In this document: positions 5,577-11,493 of the stretch, piece by piece
How positions within the stretch are numbered: the first letter of the stretch is position 1
Layout: each line of letters starts with the position of its first letter
DNA from: Hemicentrotus pulcherrimus
Lineage: Eukaryota; Echinodermata; Echinoidea; Camarodonta; Strongylocentrotidae
Direction: 5' to 3'
Length of the DNA stretch: 11,540 bases
Assembly: GCA_003118195.1 (NCBI GenBank)
Contig: BEXV01005687.1
Span: 4,037 to 15,576 of the forward strand
The notes under the pieces: model-generated
Databases searched by the model: none
Told to the model about the DNA's origin: nothing
Seen by the model: only the letters and a program-made list of their open reading frames with translations
Made by a program: the position numbers and the translations under genes

Positions 5577-7939
5577 GTGGGTTCTTGTATAGCGCTCATG
5601 TCAGTCAGATTTGACCCTCCTGGCGCTCCCGATTATTGATAGTAATCGTATTAATTCGATTAATTTTCGTACACCAACTTATTATTGAATTTTGAAATCA
5701 AATATTTTCAATGCATTTTTATAGGATACAATGTGAACCAAGTATTTTTAGTCTTTAGACTTTTTATTTGGTATATTTTTGATAAAACCGAAATTGAATT
5801 TTAATTTTGATTTAATAACAATTTCGATAATAATAATGATGTCATACAGCTCCTAATTAATCGTCGATGTCTCTGAGCGATTTATATAGTTATATGTTAA
5901 AATTACGCTTTTTTTTTTTCTTCTTCTTTTTCTTCAATATTATTGCCTGACAATTCATTTTTAGAACGTTTAGATTTCCATCAGTTATAAAAATGTTTAA
6001 TTTTCTTTTCATATGTCACATAAAGTCTGGAAACATCCGTCTCCAGGAAAAAAATGTGTCTATATTGATGGAGTTGCTTGTATTTTACGACCTTGAGGTA
6101 AATAAACATCCTCAATTGTATTAATTTGTTGTTAACTTCCTTAATGTTATTAATTTGTGTTTAACTTCCTCATTCTTGAATAATGCTAGATATATGTTAG
6201 TTGTATTCATTTTGATAATTCGTTTCGGTTAATTTAAAGTTAATGTATACCGATATTGATACTCGTTTACACTTAGTTCAACTCAACGTTAATCTGAAGC
6301 CACAGCCCTAATGCATTTCAAAAACACCAAGCAGGATTTGTTTTAACTCGGTATCTGCAAAGAAAAGGTACCATGGAAGTTTATAAACTTAAATATATAA
6401 AATACTCCATATGTAGATAATGTGTATTAATATTGAAGTCAAAATGAAAGAAATGAAGCAGCTGACGACTATTTGAGTCGTAATGCAAAAGCATAATGTT
6501 TTAAGGTATTTAAGCAATCGTGAATGTGCTTAGCAGAATAGTACGAGACAGAAAAAAAAGAGAAAAGGAAGAGGGGAGGAGAGAATATAGTAATTGATAA
6601 GTGAATGCATATTTCACTTTATATTTAACCTGTATTTCAGAATTTGAGGACAAGTTTAATATATTCCCCCTTTTATTTGGAATCATGCCTGTGTTCGTTA
6701 GGTGCCACCAATCCCGGATTTCGGCCAAGCTCTGCCACCTCCGCAGAATGAAATCAGAGAATCAAACGTATGTTTCACTCACTACATTCACTGATTTCTT
6801 ATAAGTCGTGTCTTCTCATTAATAACTCGTATTATAATGTAGATCATTATATTTTTTTCAGACAGAAGACAAATTATGCTCAAATCAAACACTAGTGTTC
6901 ATGTTTTCATCGCAAAATTGCACCTGCAAAAAGGGAAGACACAACTGATGTCATTGTTGGCTAATGACATGTATAGCAGGGCAAAGATGACAATTATGGC
7001 AATTAATGTCATTATATACATGCACAATAACCACATTCAAAATCCGGTCGTAGGAACAAAAACATGATAGACTATAAAGAAGACTCCTAGTCCATTTATT
7101 GAGAAAAGTATGTTTAATGTAATTTGATAATTAGGAATAAACTTTGTTTCCCTTCTTCGCCAATAAAATTCTACACATTTATTGTTAAAACATTGCGCAT
7201 ATAAATAAAGGGGGCATTTGTTATGTGCAATGTCCAATGGAAAAAATACGGATACTTGGAAGTATGACTAATTTGTATTTGCTTCAATTTCCTTTTGTTT
7301 CCTTTTTTCTTCTTCTTCTTCCTTTACTGTCCAACAATGTACAGAGCGTTTTTTTGTTTGTGTAGCAAAATGAAAGTAATCAATATGTGTGTGTATGTAT
7401 TATCGAATAATCAACAATAATATTGTTTCCCAGAAGGTGTACAGAATCAAGCTCAAAGCGCTAAGAAAGACACAGCAAATCGGGAGGAACCTACTTCGCG
7501 TCACTGGGGTATAAATATTTTTTTTCTTTCTTACTGGTAGGCCTATTTAGTAAATTATGATGCTGCTTACTGTCAATTTTAGGACATAGAGGTATTGATA
7601 AAATTTAGCCAAGCTACTTTCCTCGTTGTTGACTTTATATGTCCAAGTTTATAATGTAACTCCCTTCTTCATTTGTTTTATAATTTGATAAAGAGAGATT
7701 GTCTAATAGTATGATAAAAATTGTATAATTTGCTTTGGTGCATCCAGAAGGGAGCAAAACCCAAGGCTATTCAAAAATAGTTTCTTGTTTTTTGATGATA
7801 TACAGTGTTCTTCATGATTTTTCAGGGCTTGTATTATGTCGGCTTTATCTTCGTGCTAGGTACGCTCAATGAAGCTCGTAATGGATGGATCTTCTGTACT
7901 TTATTATTTGAAATGAAAGTCTGCATATTAAAACAATAA
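2205..7939 (+). CDS. Unrecognised multi-exon gene with duplicated exons (model)
   Basis: This entry joins the exons listed separately below. I do not recognise the family. The internal exons at 2990-3094, 3696-3746, 4698-4802, 5335-5406, 6026-6097, 6702-6767 and 7434-7508 each have a GT donor and an AG acceptor, are open in a single consistent frame, are multiples of three (105, 51, 105, 72, 72, 66, 75 nt), and join in phase 0. Exon 2205-2276 supplies an ATG and also ends in phase 0. The predicted protein has an acidic N-terminus and a possible membrane segment (if exon 2342-2547 is used). Helix-like repeated units follow, then a proline-rich linker and a basic segment. Most codons fall in small exons scattered through about 5 kb of AT-rich intron, so ordinary ORF scanning would miss the gene. 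Exon 2342-2547 breaks frame, and several 3' ends are possible, so the model may be incomplete or a pseudogene. Confidence 0.5.
2342..2547 (+). pseudogene. Candidate second coding exon with frame conflict
   Basis: The acceptor ATTATTACAG ends at 2341 and a possible donor GAC|GTATGG lies at 2548. In phase 0 the exon begins YWFRKPTERTLIIIGYSFAI and meets TGA at about 2408-2410. From near 2400 a different frame stays open to TAG at 2587-2589. That frame encodes a hydrophobic stretch (AVFISFGVVSSVIV) fit for a membrane helix, then CSNGLFVQLLDKELD. The exon is 206 nt, two more than a multiple of three, so a single missing base near 2400-2410 would reconcile both halves and make it 207 nt. It may be a sequencing error, a real frameshift, or a wrong exon call. 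Confidence 0.35.
2805..2935 (+). repeat. Degenerate TG-rich simple repeat
   Basis: Alternating TG/GTGTG and TCTG words dominate, including GTGTGCGCGTGTGTG. The open frames across it on both strands are low-complexity (for example His/Thr-rich on the minus strand) and are not genes. Alternating purine-pyrimidine DNA of this type can adopt Z-form. It lies within the intron before the exon at 2990. Confidence 0.75.
2990..3094 (+). CDS. Candidate exon A: 35-codon helical unit
   Basis: The acceptor ATTCCAAG ends at 2989 and the donor AAG|GTTAGT begins at 3095. Exactly 35 codons are open in phase 0, starting EMLYAAQSTLENAQ, with a middle RRIWAEEY and an end ITKSFQYK. The spacing of hydrophobic residues suits helices. 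It aligns without gaps to the 35-codon exon at 4698-4802 with 10 identities (Thr9, Glu11, Arg17, Ile18, Glu22, Tyr23, Leu27, Thr29, Phe32, Tyr34). That match is the main evidence that both are real coding exons. Confidence 0.6.
3095..3695 (+). other. Intron-like AT-rich stretch
   Basis: No coding pattern is visible. It contains a short repeated TTCCAATCCAAT word (about 3178-3205) and long A/T runs. It separates candidate exons at 2990-3094 and 3696-3746. Confidence 0.5.
3696..3746 (+). CDS. Candidate 17-codon linker exon
   Basis: A long pyrimidine-rich tract (about 3657-3690) leads to ACAAAAG ending at 3695. The donor GCG|GTAAGA follows at 3747. The 51 nt encode FGGTPDAIHIVTSDDTA in phase 0 at both ends. 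The polar, Asp/Thr-rich sequence looks like a linker between the units encoded at 2990-3094 and 4698-4802. Its size makes chance a concern; the fit of both splice sites and the phase is the support. Confidence 0.5.
3747..4697 (+). other. Intron-like stretch, no gene seen
   Basis: This is AT-rich sequence with a poly-T block (about 3960-3974), short G- and C-rich patches, and no splice-bounded open frame that I could support. Confidence 0.5.
4698..4802 (+). CDS. Candidate exon B: 35-codon helical unit
   Basis: The acceptor AACTTTAG ends at 4697 and the donor ACG|GTAATT begins at 4803. The 35 codons are phase 0 at both ends and read MLVNKLRETFEAVE, MGRITEDEYFFEL, then MTPNFYYT. This is a charged, amphipathic helix-loop-helix-like sequence, isolated in a region otherwise full of stops. 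It has exactly the length of the exon at 2990-3094 and is similar to it across its whole span, which points to an exon duplication. The GRITEDE turn between helices loosely recalls the middle of death-fold domains, but I cannot confirm that. Confidence 0.65.
4803..5334 (+). other. Intron-like stretch
   Basis: AT-rich, with a poly-A block at about 5195-5210. A strong acceptor-like TTTTGATATTTCAG (about 5079-5092) is followed by a short segment with stops in the needed phase, so I call no exon there. Confidence 0.5.
5335..5406 (+). CDS. Candidate exon C: 24-codon unit
   Basis: The acceptor CTATTAAAG ends at 5334 after a T-rich tract, and the donor GAG|GTAATG begins at 5407. The 72 nt are open in phase 0 and encode SGNYRPPEQAQT then TLLALLQTFQYE. 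It is the same length as the exon at 6026-6097 and shares nine of 24 residues with it (Ser1, Gly2, Asn3, Arg5, Glu8, Leu14, Leu17, Leu18, Glu24). The acceptor context is also alike (AAAG|TC-GGAAA). The TFQYE ending echoes SFQYK of exon A. Confidence 0.6.
5485..5576. repeat. (TAA)n/(ATA)n microsatellite
   Basis: Imperfect TAATAA words from 5485 become a nearly pure TAA repeat at about 5544-5576. It abuts a TATAGCGC-containing sequence, a common junction at the tail of dispersed repeats in marine invertebrate genomes. Confidence 0.85.
5577..5640. mobile_element. Partial dispersed repeat (TATAGCGC type)
   Basis: The GGGTTCTTGTATAGCGC stretch, followed by a GGCGCTC echo, resembles the end of non-autonomous repeats in echinoderm and other marine invertebrate genomes. 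Such ends usually sit next to an ATA microsatellite, as here. I recognise the pattern only loosely and see no target-site duplication. Confidence 0.35.
6026..6097 (+). CDS. Candidate exon D: 24-codon unit
   Basis: The acceptor ACATAAAG ends at 6025 and the donor GAG|GTAAAT begins at 6098. The 72 nt are open in phase 0 and encode SGNIRLQEKNVS then ILMELLVFYDLE. The length, phase, first three residues, leucine spacing and final Glu all match the exon at 5335-5406, so this is probably its duplicate. The leucine pattern suggests an amphipathic helix. A distant likeness to the last helices of death-effector-type domains is speculative. Confidence 0.6.
6098..6701 (+). other. Intron-like stretch
   Basis: It contains a 21-bp imperfect direct repeat (6120-6140 and 6149-6169) and a purine-rich tract at about 6548-6590. 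A strong acceptor-like TGTATTTCAG ends at 6640, but the frame after it in phase 0 gives no good peptide with a donor. The acceptor at 6701 is preferred. Confidence 0.45.
6120..6169. repeat. 21-bp imperfect direct repeat
   Basis: ATTAATTTGTTGTTAACTTCC (split as ATTAATTTGT / TGTTAACTTCC) at 6120-6140 recurs at 6149-6169 with a few changes, a period of 29 bases. It looks like a local tandem duplication in an intron. Confidence 0.7.
6702..6767 (+). CDS. Candidate proline-rich exon
   Basis: A CT-rich run and TGTTCGTTAG end at 6701, and the donor AAC|GTATGT begins at 6768. The 66 nt give 22 codons in phase 0: VPPIPDFGQALPPP then QNEIRESN. This is a proline-rich linker and would follow the repeated units. 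An overlapping open frame from 6601 (MNAYFTLYL...) crosses the intron and both acceptors and is less likely to be real. Confidence 0.5.
6862..6948 (+). CDS. Candidate terminal exon (alternative 3' end 1)
   Basis: The strong acceptor ATATTTTTTTCAG ends at 6861, only 94 nt after the previous donor. In phase 0 it reads TEDKLCSNQTLVFMF, then SSQNCTCKKGRHN, and stops with TGA at 6946-6948. AATAAA signals follow at about 7135, 7163 and 7204. It would give a short Cys-bearing tail. If transcripts instead continue to 7434, this exon is skipped or has a weak internal donor (CTA|GTGTTC). Confidence 0.4.
   Translation, partial: TEDKLCSNQTLVFMFSSQNCTCKKGRHN
6949..7433 (+). other. AT-rich stretch, possible 3' UTR or intron
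   Basis: It carries several AATAAA words and a long CT-rich tract (about 7285-7330) ending in GTACAG at 7344. After that acceptor the phase-0 frame stops within seven codons, so no exon is called. Confidence 0.4.
7434..7508 (+). CDS. Candidate basic exon, 25 codons
   Basis: The acceptor TTGTTTCCCAG ends at 7433 and the donor GGG|GTATAA begins at 7509. The 75 nt are open in phase 0 at both ends: KVYRIKLKALRKT then QQIGRNLLRVTG. The peptide is strongly basic and could form a helix. It matches the phase of all upstream exons, which is why I join it to them, but it shows no sequence likeness to the repeated units. Confidence 0.5.
7583..7654 (+). CDS. Candidate terminal exon or 9-nt microexon (alternative 3' end 2)
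   Basis: The acceptor CTGTCAATTTTAG ends at 7582. In phase 0 the sequence reads DIEVLIKFSQATFL, VVDFICPSL, then TAA at 7652-7654. A donor-like GAG|GTATTG at 7592 could instead make a 9-nt microexon (DIE). Either reading is weakly supported. Confidence 0.25.
   Translation, partial: DIEVLIKFSQATFLVVDFICPSL
7826..7939 (+). CDS. Candidate terminal exon (alternative 3' end 3)
   Basis: The acceptor TGATTTTTCAG ends at 7825. In phase 0 the exon reads GLYYVGFIFVLGTLNEARNG, then a hydrophobic 17-residue tail, and stops with TAA at 7937-7939. It begins with a hydrophobic patch. The stop overlaps an AATAAA poly(A) signal (7935-7940). A donor-like CTAG|GTACGC at about 7860 is an alternative. It is the best of the three 3' ends for a transcript that uses the exon at 7434. 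Confidence 0.4.
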   Translation, partial: GLYYVGFIFVLGTLNEARNGWIFCTLLFEMKVCILKQ

Positions 7940-7940
7940 A
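7935..7940 (+). terminator. AATAAA poly(A) signal overlapping a stop codon
   Basis: AATAAA overlaps the TAA of the candidate terminal exon. It lies about 95 bases before the next gene's first ATG and would separate the two transcripts. Confidence 0.35.
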
Positions 7941-8034
7941 GCAGTCAAATCGTGAGTGTTTCTTTCAATTAAAAATGCACAGAGGTAAGACATGGATTAA
8001 AATCATTTCTGGTTCTCTTTCTTTATCTTAACTT

Positions 8035-8532
8035 ATGCAGACGCGATTAGTTGGAGGGAAGTGGTCGAACCTATTGATGATTCATTTCTCAGTAGTCTTC
8101 TGTGTTCAAGTTCTGCTGGTTGGAGCACTCCCGGTCAACGCCGAACCTGATTCACCCTTAACTCTTACTGTTGGTTCAGTTGGGGTTATTCCGTTTGCAT
8201 GCAGGAGCGAGCAGAAGTCTGCGACCAAGTACTACACTGTCAAGTTTGAGGAGAAAGACCGCCCATTTTGCATAGATGGAACTTTGGACCTAGAAGGACT
8301 TATGTCACCCGATCAGGCCGAAAGATTTAGGGTGGAGTTTTATGAAGAGGGCAGTTCTATGCTCGTCGAAATTTACATGGAATCTGTGTCCGTCGGAGAT
8401 CAGGGAACATACATTGGTATACTTATTGTCCAAGGGGAGATACCTGAGAATCATTTAATCAAAAGAGTTGTCCAAATCTTTATCCCTCCTGGTCCAGCAG
8501 CTTGCTTTATAATGGCCAGTGAACGTATTTGA
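8035..8532 (+). CDS. Secreted Ig-like domain protein (probably truncated)
   Basis: There are 165 codons. Residues 1-36 form a signal peptide with a hydrophobic core at about 13-33 and likely cleavage after VNA36. Residues about 40-150 form a V-set-like Ig domain: Cys56 in strand B, RFRVEFYEEG for strands D/E, and SVGDQGTY at 119-126 matching the D-x-G-x-Y motif before strand F. The residue where the second canonical Cys is expected is Gly128. Cys79 is the only other Cys before the linker. PPGPAAC (151-157) begins a second domain that is cut by TGA at 8530. The same frame carries on after the stop with a plausible domain, so this is probably a pseudogene or a sequencing error. ATGCAG at the start also looks like a splice acceptor after a pyrimidine tract, so the true start could be upstream or at Met15. 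A secreted or surface immune-type role is inference from the fold. Confidence 0.7.
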   Translation: MQTRLVGGKWSNLLMIHFSVVFCVQVLLVGALPVNAEPDSPLTLTVGSVGVIPFACRSEQKSATKYYTVKFEEKDRPFCIDGTLDLEGLMSPDQAERFRVEFYEEGSSMLVEIYMESVSVGDQGTYIGILIVQGEIPENHLIKRVVQIFIPPGPAACFIMASERI

Positions 8533-8870
8533 AAACTTTTCGAGGTGTATTGTCATTCCAAACCTGGAAATGGTAATTCAACCTTCACTTGCTTTCAAAA
8601 CGGCGACTTGATACACAAATAGTATATATTCGAATTGTTTGGCTCATACGTATAGATATTCCTGTGTCTTGTTGTACTCACTATATCAAGGAAATGTCTA
8701 CTATTACCCAAACGTAATGTGAGCAATTCAGATACCCCCGGATCAAACCAGCAAATGGTCCAGTCCCGCCAGTCCATGAGATACCCACTAAATATCACCG
8801 GCAACAAGACTCTTGTCCATGGAAGAGAAAAGGAATCAGCCTTCCCCTGAAACCATTTCATGTTCTGGAT
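8533..8870 (+). pseudogene. Decayed second Ig-like domain of the same gene
   Basis: Directly after the TGA, in the same frame, the translation reads KLFEVYCHSKPGNG then NSTFTCFQNGDLIH until TAG at 8620-8622. C-H-x(n)-C-F-Q-N-G is what one expects of an Ig-like strand B/C region. In another frame IDIPVSCCTHY (about 8652-8684) resembles a matching strand-F region, then stops accumulate. At least two nonsense changes and one frameshift are needed, so it is not translated as it stands. The minus-strand open frame at 8595-8861 is a shadow. Confidence 0.55.
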
Positions 8871-9355
8871 GTGGTGCGAAGTTTGATTGAAATAATATTA
8901 TGCTCCCTCTAATGGCATTGTTCACATATGTGTGCATATCCAATCCTTAATTCAATTTAATTCGTTTTTTAATTGGAATAATTAAAGCCCATAGGTGTAT
9001 GGGTGGATGGGTGCATGAGTGGGGCCCCTTCCCTCATCGTTTTTAAGAGCTAAACTTTAACAATTAAATCAAAAGAATAACAATAATTTTAAAAAATCCA
9101 CCCCTTCAACTTTCCAGTCTGGAAAGGCTAATAACGTGATAATTTGCATACATGGCAGAGGAGTATAGTCATACAGTTACTGTGCAATATAATGGAAGTA
9201 TTATTTAGTAAATGTGGTGTGTAAAAACTGTTTTCTTTTCTTTCATGGTGAAGGGAATAAACTCATTGTAAATTAAGTTCTCACCTCAGTTATTCTATTT
9301 CCTAAAGCAATCTTGACGGGACTAACTGTTTATATTGTGTTTGTATATTATACAG
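8871..9355. other. Non-coding AT-rich stretch
   Basis: I see no gene. It contains a GGGTGGATGGGTG-like stretch at about 8998-9015 and an AATAAA near 9256. Confidence 0.45.
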
Positions 9356-9528
9356 TGGAGGGAGTGGGTCATATGTTGAATTGGTCTTTACCATGTTACA
9401 TTTCAAAGAAAGCGTCAGATCACCCGTTTCAAAATAAAGTGCCTTGTAAAATTCTAACAAGGTTCGGCTATGATACATCTTCCGTCAGTTGGTTTTTCAC
9501 TTTCATAACTGAGGCTATGTTATCGGAG
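9356..9528 (+). other. Possible Ig-like exon fragment
   Basis: An acceptor-like TATTATACAG ends at 9355 and a donor-like GAG|GTACTG begins at 9529. The open frame gives VEGVGHMLNWSLPCYISKK and later DTSSVSWFF. This loosely fits an Ig strand B (L-P-C) and strand C (V-S-W). The start phase is not 0. It could be a remnant related to the gene at 8035, or chance. Confidence 0.22.
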
Positions 9529-9540
9529 GTACTGTTATGA

Positions 9541-9910
9541 ATGTTTTATTTCATGCAGTTTGTTGTTTTCAATAATGGAATTTAATTTTTAATTATTTTG
9601 TTGTCAGTTCTGATTACATAATAAAATCATTATATATTGAAACATACATGGAGAAATGTAAAAATATTTTGAACAGAACTGGCCAGGGCTTCAAGATAAG
9701 CCAATAATGATTGCCTGTAAGTAAAACTATATGAATCAGGGAGTTCAAGGTGATGCAGAAGAAGAACAAAGAGAAGAGAAGAATGATAGATAGAGACTGA
9801 ATTGGTTTTTGGAGAGAGAGAGAGGGGGTGGGGTAAGGTGAGGAGGAATTCGGTTGACTGAACATATCGTTGCTCACCAGACAAATATATGATACCACAG
9901 TGTATTAACC
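9541..9910. other. Non-coding stretch with GA-rich tract
   Basis: No gene is supported. A purine-rich tract (AGAGAG and GGGGTGGGG words) lies at about 9755-9845. Minus-strand open frames here are low-complexity translations of it. Confidence 0.5.
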
Positions 9911-10877
9911 CTAAGGTAGAACAGCATTCATTTCACTGCTGTTTGAATGCAAACTTTGAGTCAATATTAATTTGATCCAAATGTGGAGATTTCCATATTT
10001 CCGGGCTGCTATGTATAATTTATTTATGTGCCATAGCGGTATTCTATCTTTAAAAAAAACAAGAGTGTGATCTCTTAAAACGAGAACCAGTACAATTCGT
10101 ATTGTTTTTTTTTGTTTTTGTTTTTTTTGAATATCTAAAATTAAGTCGTTGAGACACTTAGAGTTGAACCATATTAAATTGCAGTATGTTATGTACGGTA
10201 TTAACATATTATTATATAGTATGAGTAACAGGTTTAATGGGCAAGGATGTATTTCAATATAGAAAGAACACGATTGTGTGAAATGGTTTTGGATATAAAA
10301 ACACTTGACATAGTCACAATAATTCAAAATGTCGTCAATATAATACTCCAAGGAATTTAGTATCGGTCTCTGTTCCATTACAGTATCATCTATTTGAAAT
10401 AGTAGATCAAATTGTACTGATTAATTATGGGATCTAAAGTAAATATAGTTATTTTCTTAAGATTCAAAAAAGTATATTACTGTACATCGAAACAATTTGG
10501 CAAGTTCCGGCAGTTCTGAGTTCAGAGTGTCGATGAGAACATTGACATTTGAACGAGAGAGAAATATATTTGTGCCATTAGCAAACATTACAGTGTAATA
10601 ATATCATTGATATAAACTAAAAAACAAGAGCTGGCCTAATACTAAGCCCTGTATGACTTCACATTTAATATCTAATATTTCAGAATCAACATGATTATAG
10701 TAAGTACACTGTTTCCTGTTTGACAAGTAGCTCTCAAACCAATTTAAGGCTATTCCTCTAGGCTCTAACACCATGTAGTTTCAGGAATGTCAATGATCCG
10801 TTTACGATGAGCCATGGCATTATCGACAATACGTTCAAGTACTTTTTTAAGCTTAAAAAGGAAATTGGGCCATTGTT
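9911..10877 (-). pseudogene. CR1/L2/Jockey-type LINE reverse transcriptase remnant
   Basis: Read on the minus strand, the family landmarks occur in order. NNGPISF (10857-10877, from the [YF]RPIS motif) comes first, then VLERIVDN (10819-10842), GIALNWFESYLSNRKQ from 10756 down, EVIQG-VLGQLLFF, and VYINDI (10600-10617). These are followed by FANGTNIF (10562-10585), LIDTLNSELP, FRSHN, YIDD, LLLILYNN-LIPYITYCNLIW (10169-10230), and the tail RDHTLVFF-INKL. Motif C, normally [FY]ADD, reads FANG. Motif A (the AFD aspartate) is missing because only about 60 bp lie between VLERIVDN and GIALNWF. There are also a frameshift before VYINDI and stops (for example in FRSHN*SVQF). It is therefore dead. The C-terminal part is the longest open stretch (9911-10378). 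Confidence 0.88.
10574..10585 (-). other. Mutated RT motif C (FANG in place of FADD)
   Basis: Both metal-binding aspartates expected after Phe-Ala in the reverse transcriptase palm are replaced: Asn-Gly instead of Asp-Asp. The next residues, TNIFLS, keep the family pattern, so the alignment is secure. Confidence 0.75.
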
Positions 10878-11463
10878 AAGAAAAGGCACAATTTTTAGGT
10901 TTAGATATGTAAACTAGTATTTCACATGTCAAATAAAGACAGATTCTCTCCATTCAGTTCAAGAGACATAGGCTTATGACGGTAGTGTCTCCTTTTTTCT
11001 TTTTTTCCATATTGAAGGATAATGTTGTGGTTCGACTTTAATATGGAAGAATGAAGTCAATATCAGTATAGAGAAACAGTAAGATTACTTGCAACCACAT
11101 TCTTTTTGGGTGAAATAAATGCATAAAAGGTAAAAGACTGAATCGCCCTTCTTCTCAGCATTAGAGCTTTAAGGCAATTCATTATTGGGATCTCTTATCA
11201 TTTTATCATTTGGGTTCAAAATATTGATGTTGGTAATGTACATGAAACATTTGATGATTCTTGTTCTTGTTGTTACATGAAGATTTAACAAACTTCCCCT
11301 CCCTCAATATAGCTGCATGCCTACGGGTAGACCCTGGGATTTACTGGATGCATCAACACTGTTCATACATGTACATTGTACTTACCATACTGCTTATTGA
11401 TAACAAACAAACGGAAATACTGTTGACATTAGACATAGTGTATATATACATTTGTGTATTCAG
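10878..11463. other. AT-rich stretch, no gene seen
   Basis: A few more 5' LINE residues may lie up to about 10905 (LKIVPF on the minus strand). Beyond that I see no coding pattern. The plus-strand open frame at 11261-11476 has no recognisable features. Confidence 0.45.
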
Positions 11464-11493
11464 GTTATCGACATAATCTCAGAATTAATAAAG
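11464..11493 (+). CDS. Possible 30-nt microexon
   Basis: The acceptor TTTGTGTATTCAG ends at 11463 and the strong donor AAAG|GTAAGAG begins at 11494. In phase 0 the 30 nt encode VIDIISELIK, and both ends are phase 0. No neighbouring exon is visible in the window, so this could be an exon of a gene continuing to the right, or chance. Confidence 0.25.

Larger units (their letters stand above)
5407..6025 (+). other. Intron-like stretch with microsatellite and dispersed repeat
   Basis: It holds the ATA repeat and TATAGCGC-type element listed separately, a T-rich tract at about 5910-5936, and no supported exon. Confidence 0.5.

Noticed and set aside
6601..6804. Plus-strand open frame MNAYFTLYL...
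   Set aside because: It crosses acceptor and donor signals; the proline-rich phase-0 exon 6702-6767 explains the region better.
7345..7365. Exon after the long CT tract ending GTACAG
   Set aside because: The phase-0 frame stops after six codons and has no donor.
7509..7517. GTATAAATA as a TATA box for the Ig-like gene
   Set aside because: It is about 520 bases from the ATG and coincides with the donor of the exon at 7434-7508.
8595..8861. Minus-strand open frame of 88 codons
   Set aside because: It lies opposite the decayed second Ig-like domain and shows no recognisable feature.
9614..9898. Two overlapping minus-strand frames with hydrophobic and Ser/Pro-rich stretches
   Set aside because: They translate the GA-rich tract and flanking AT-rich DNA; low complexity and no motif.
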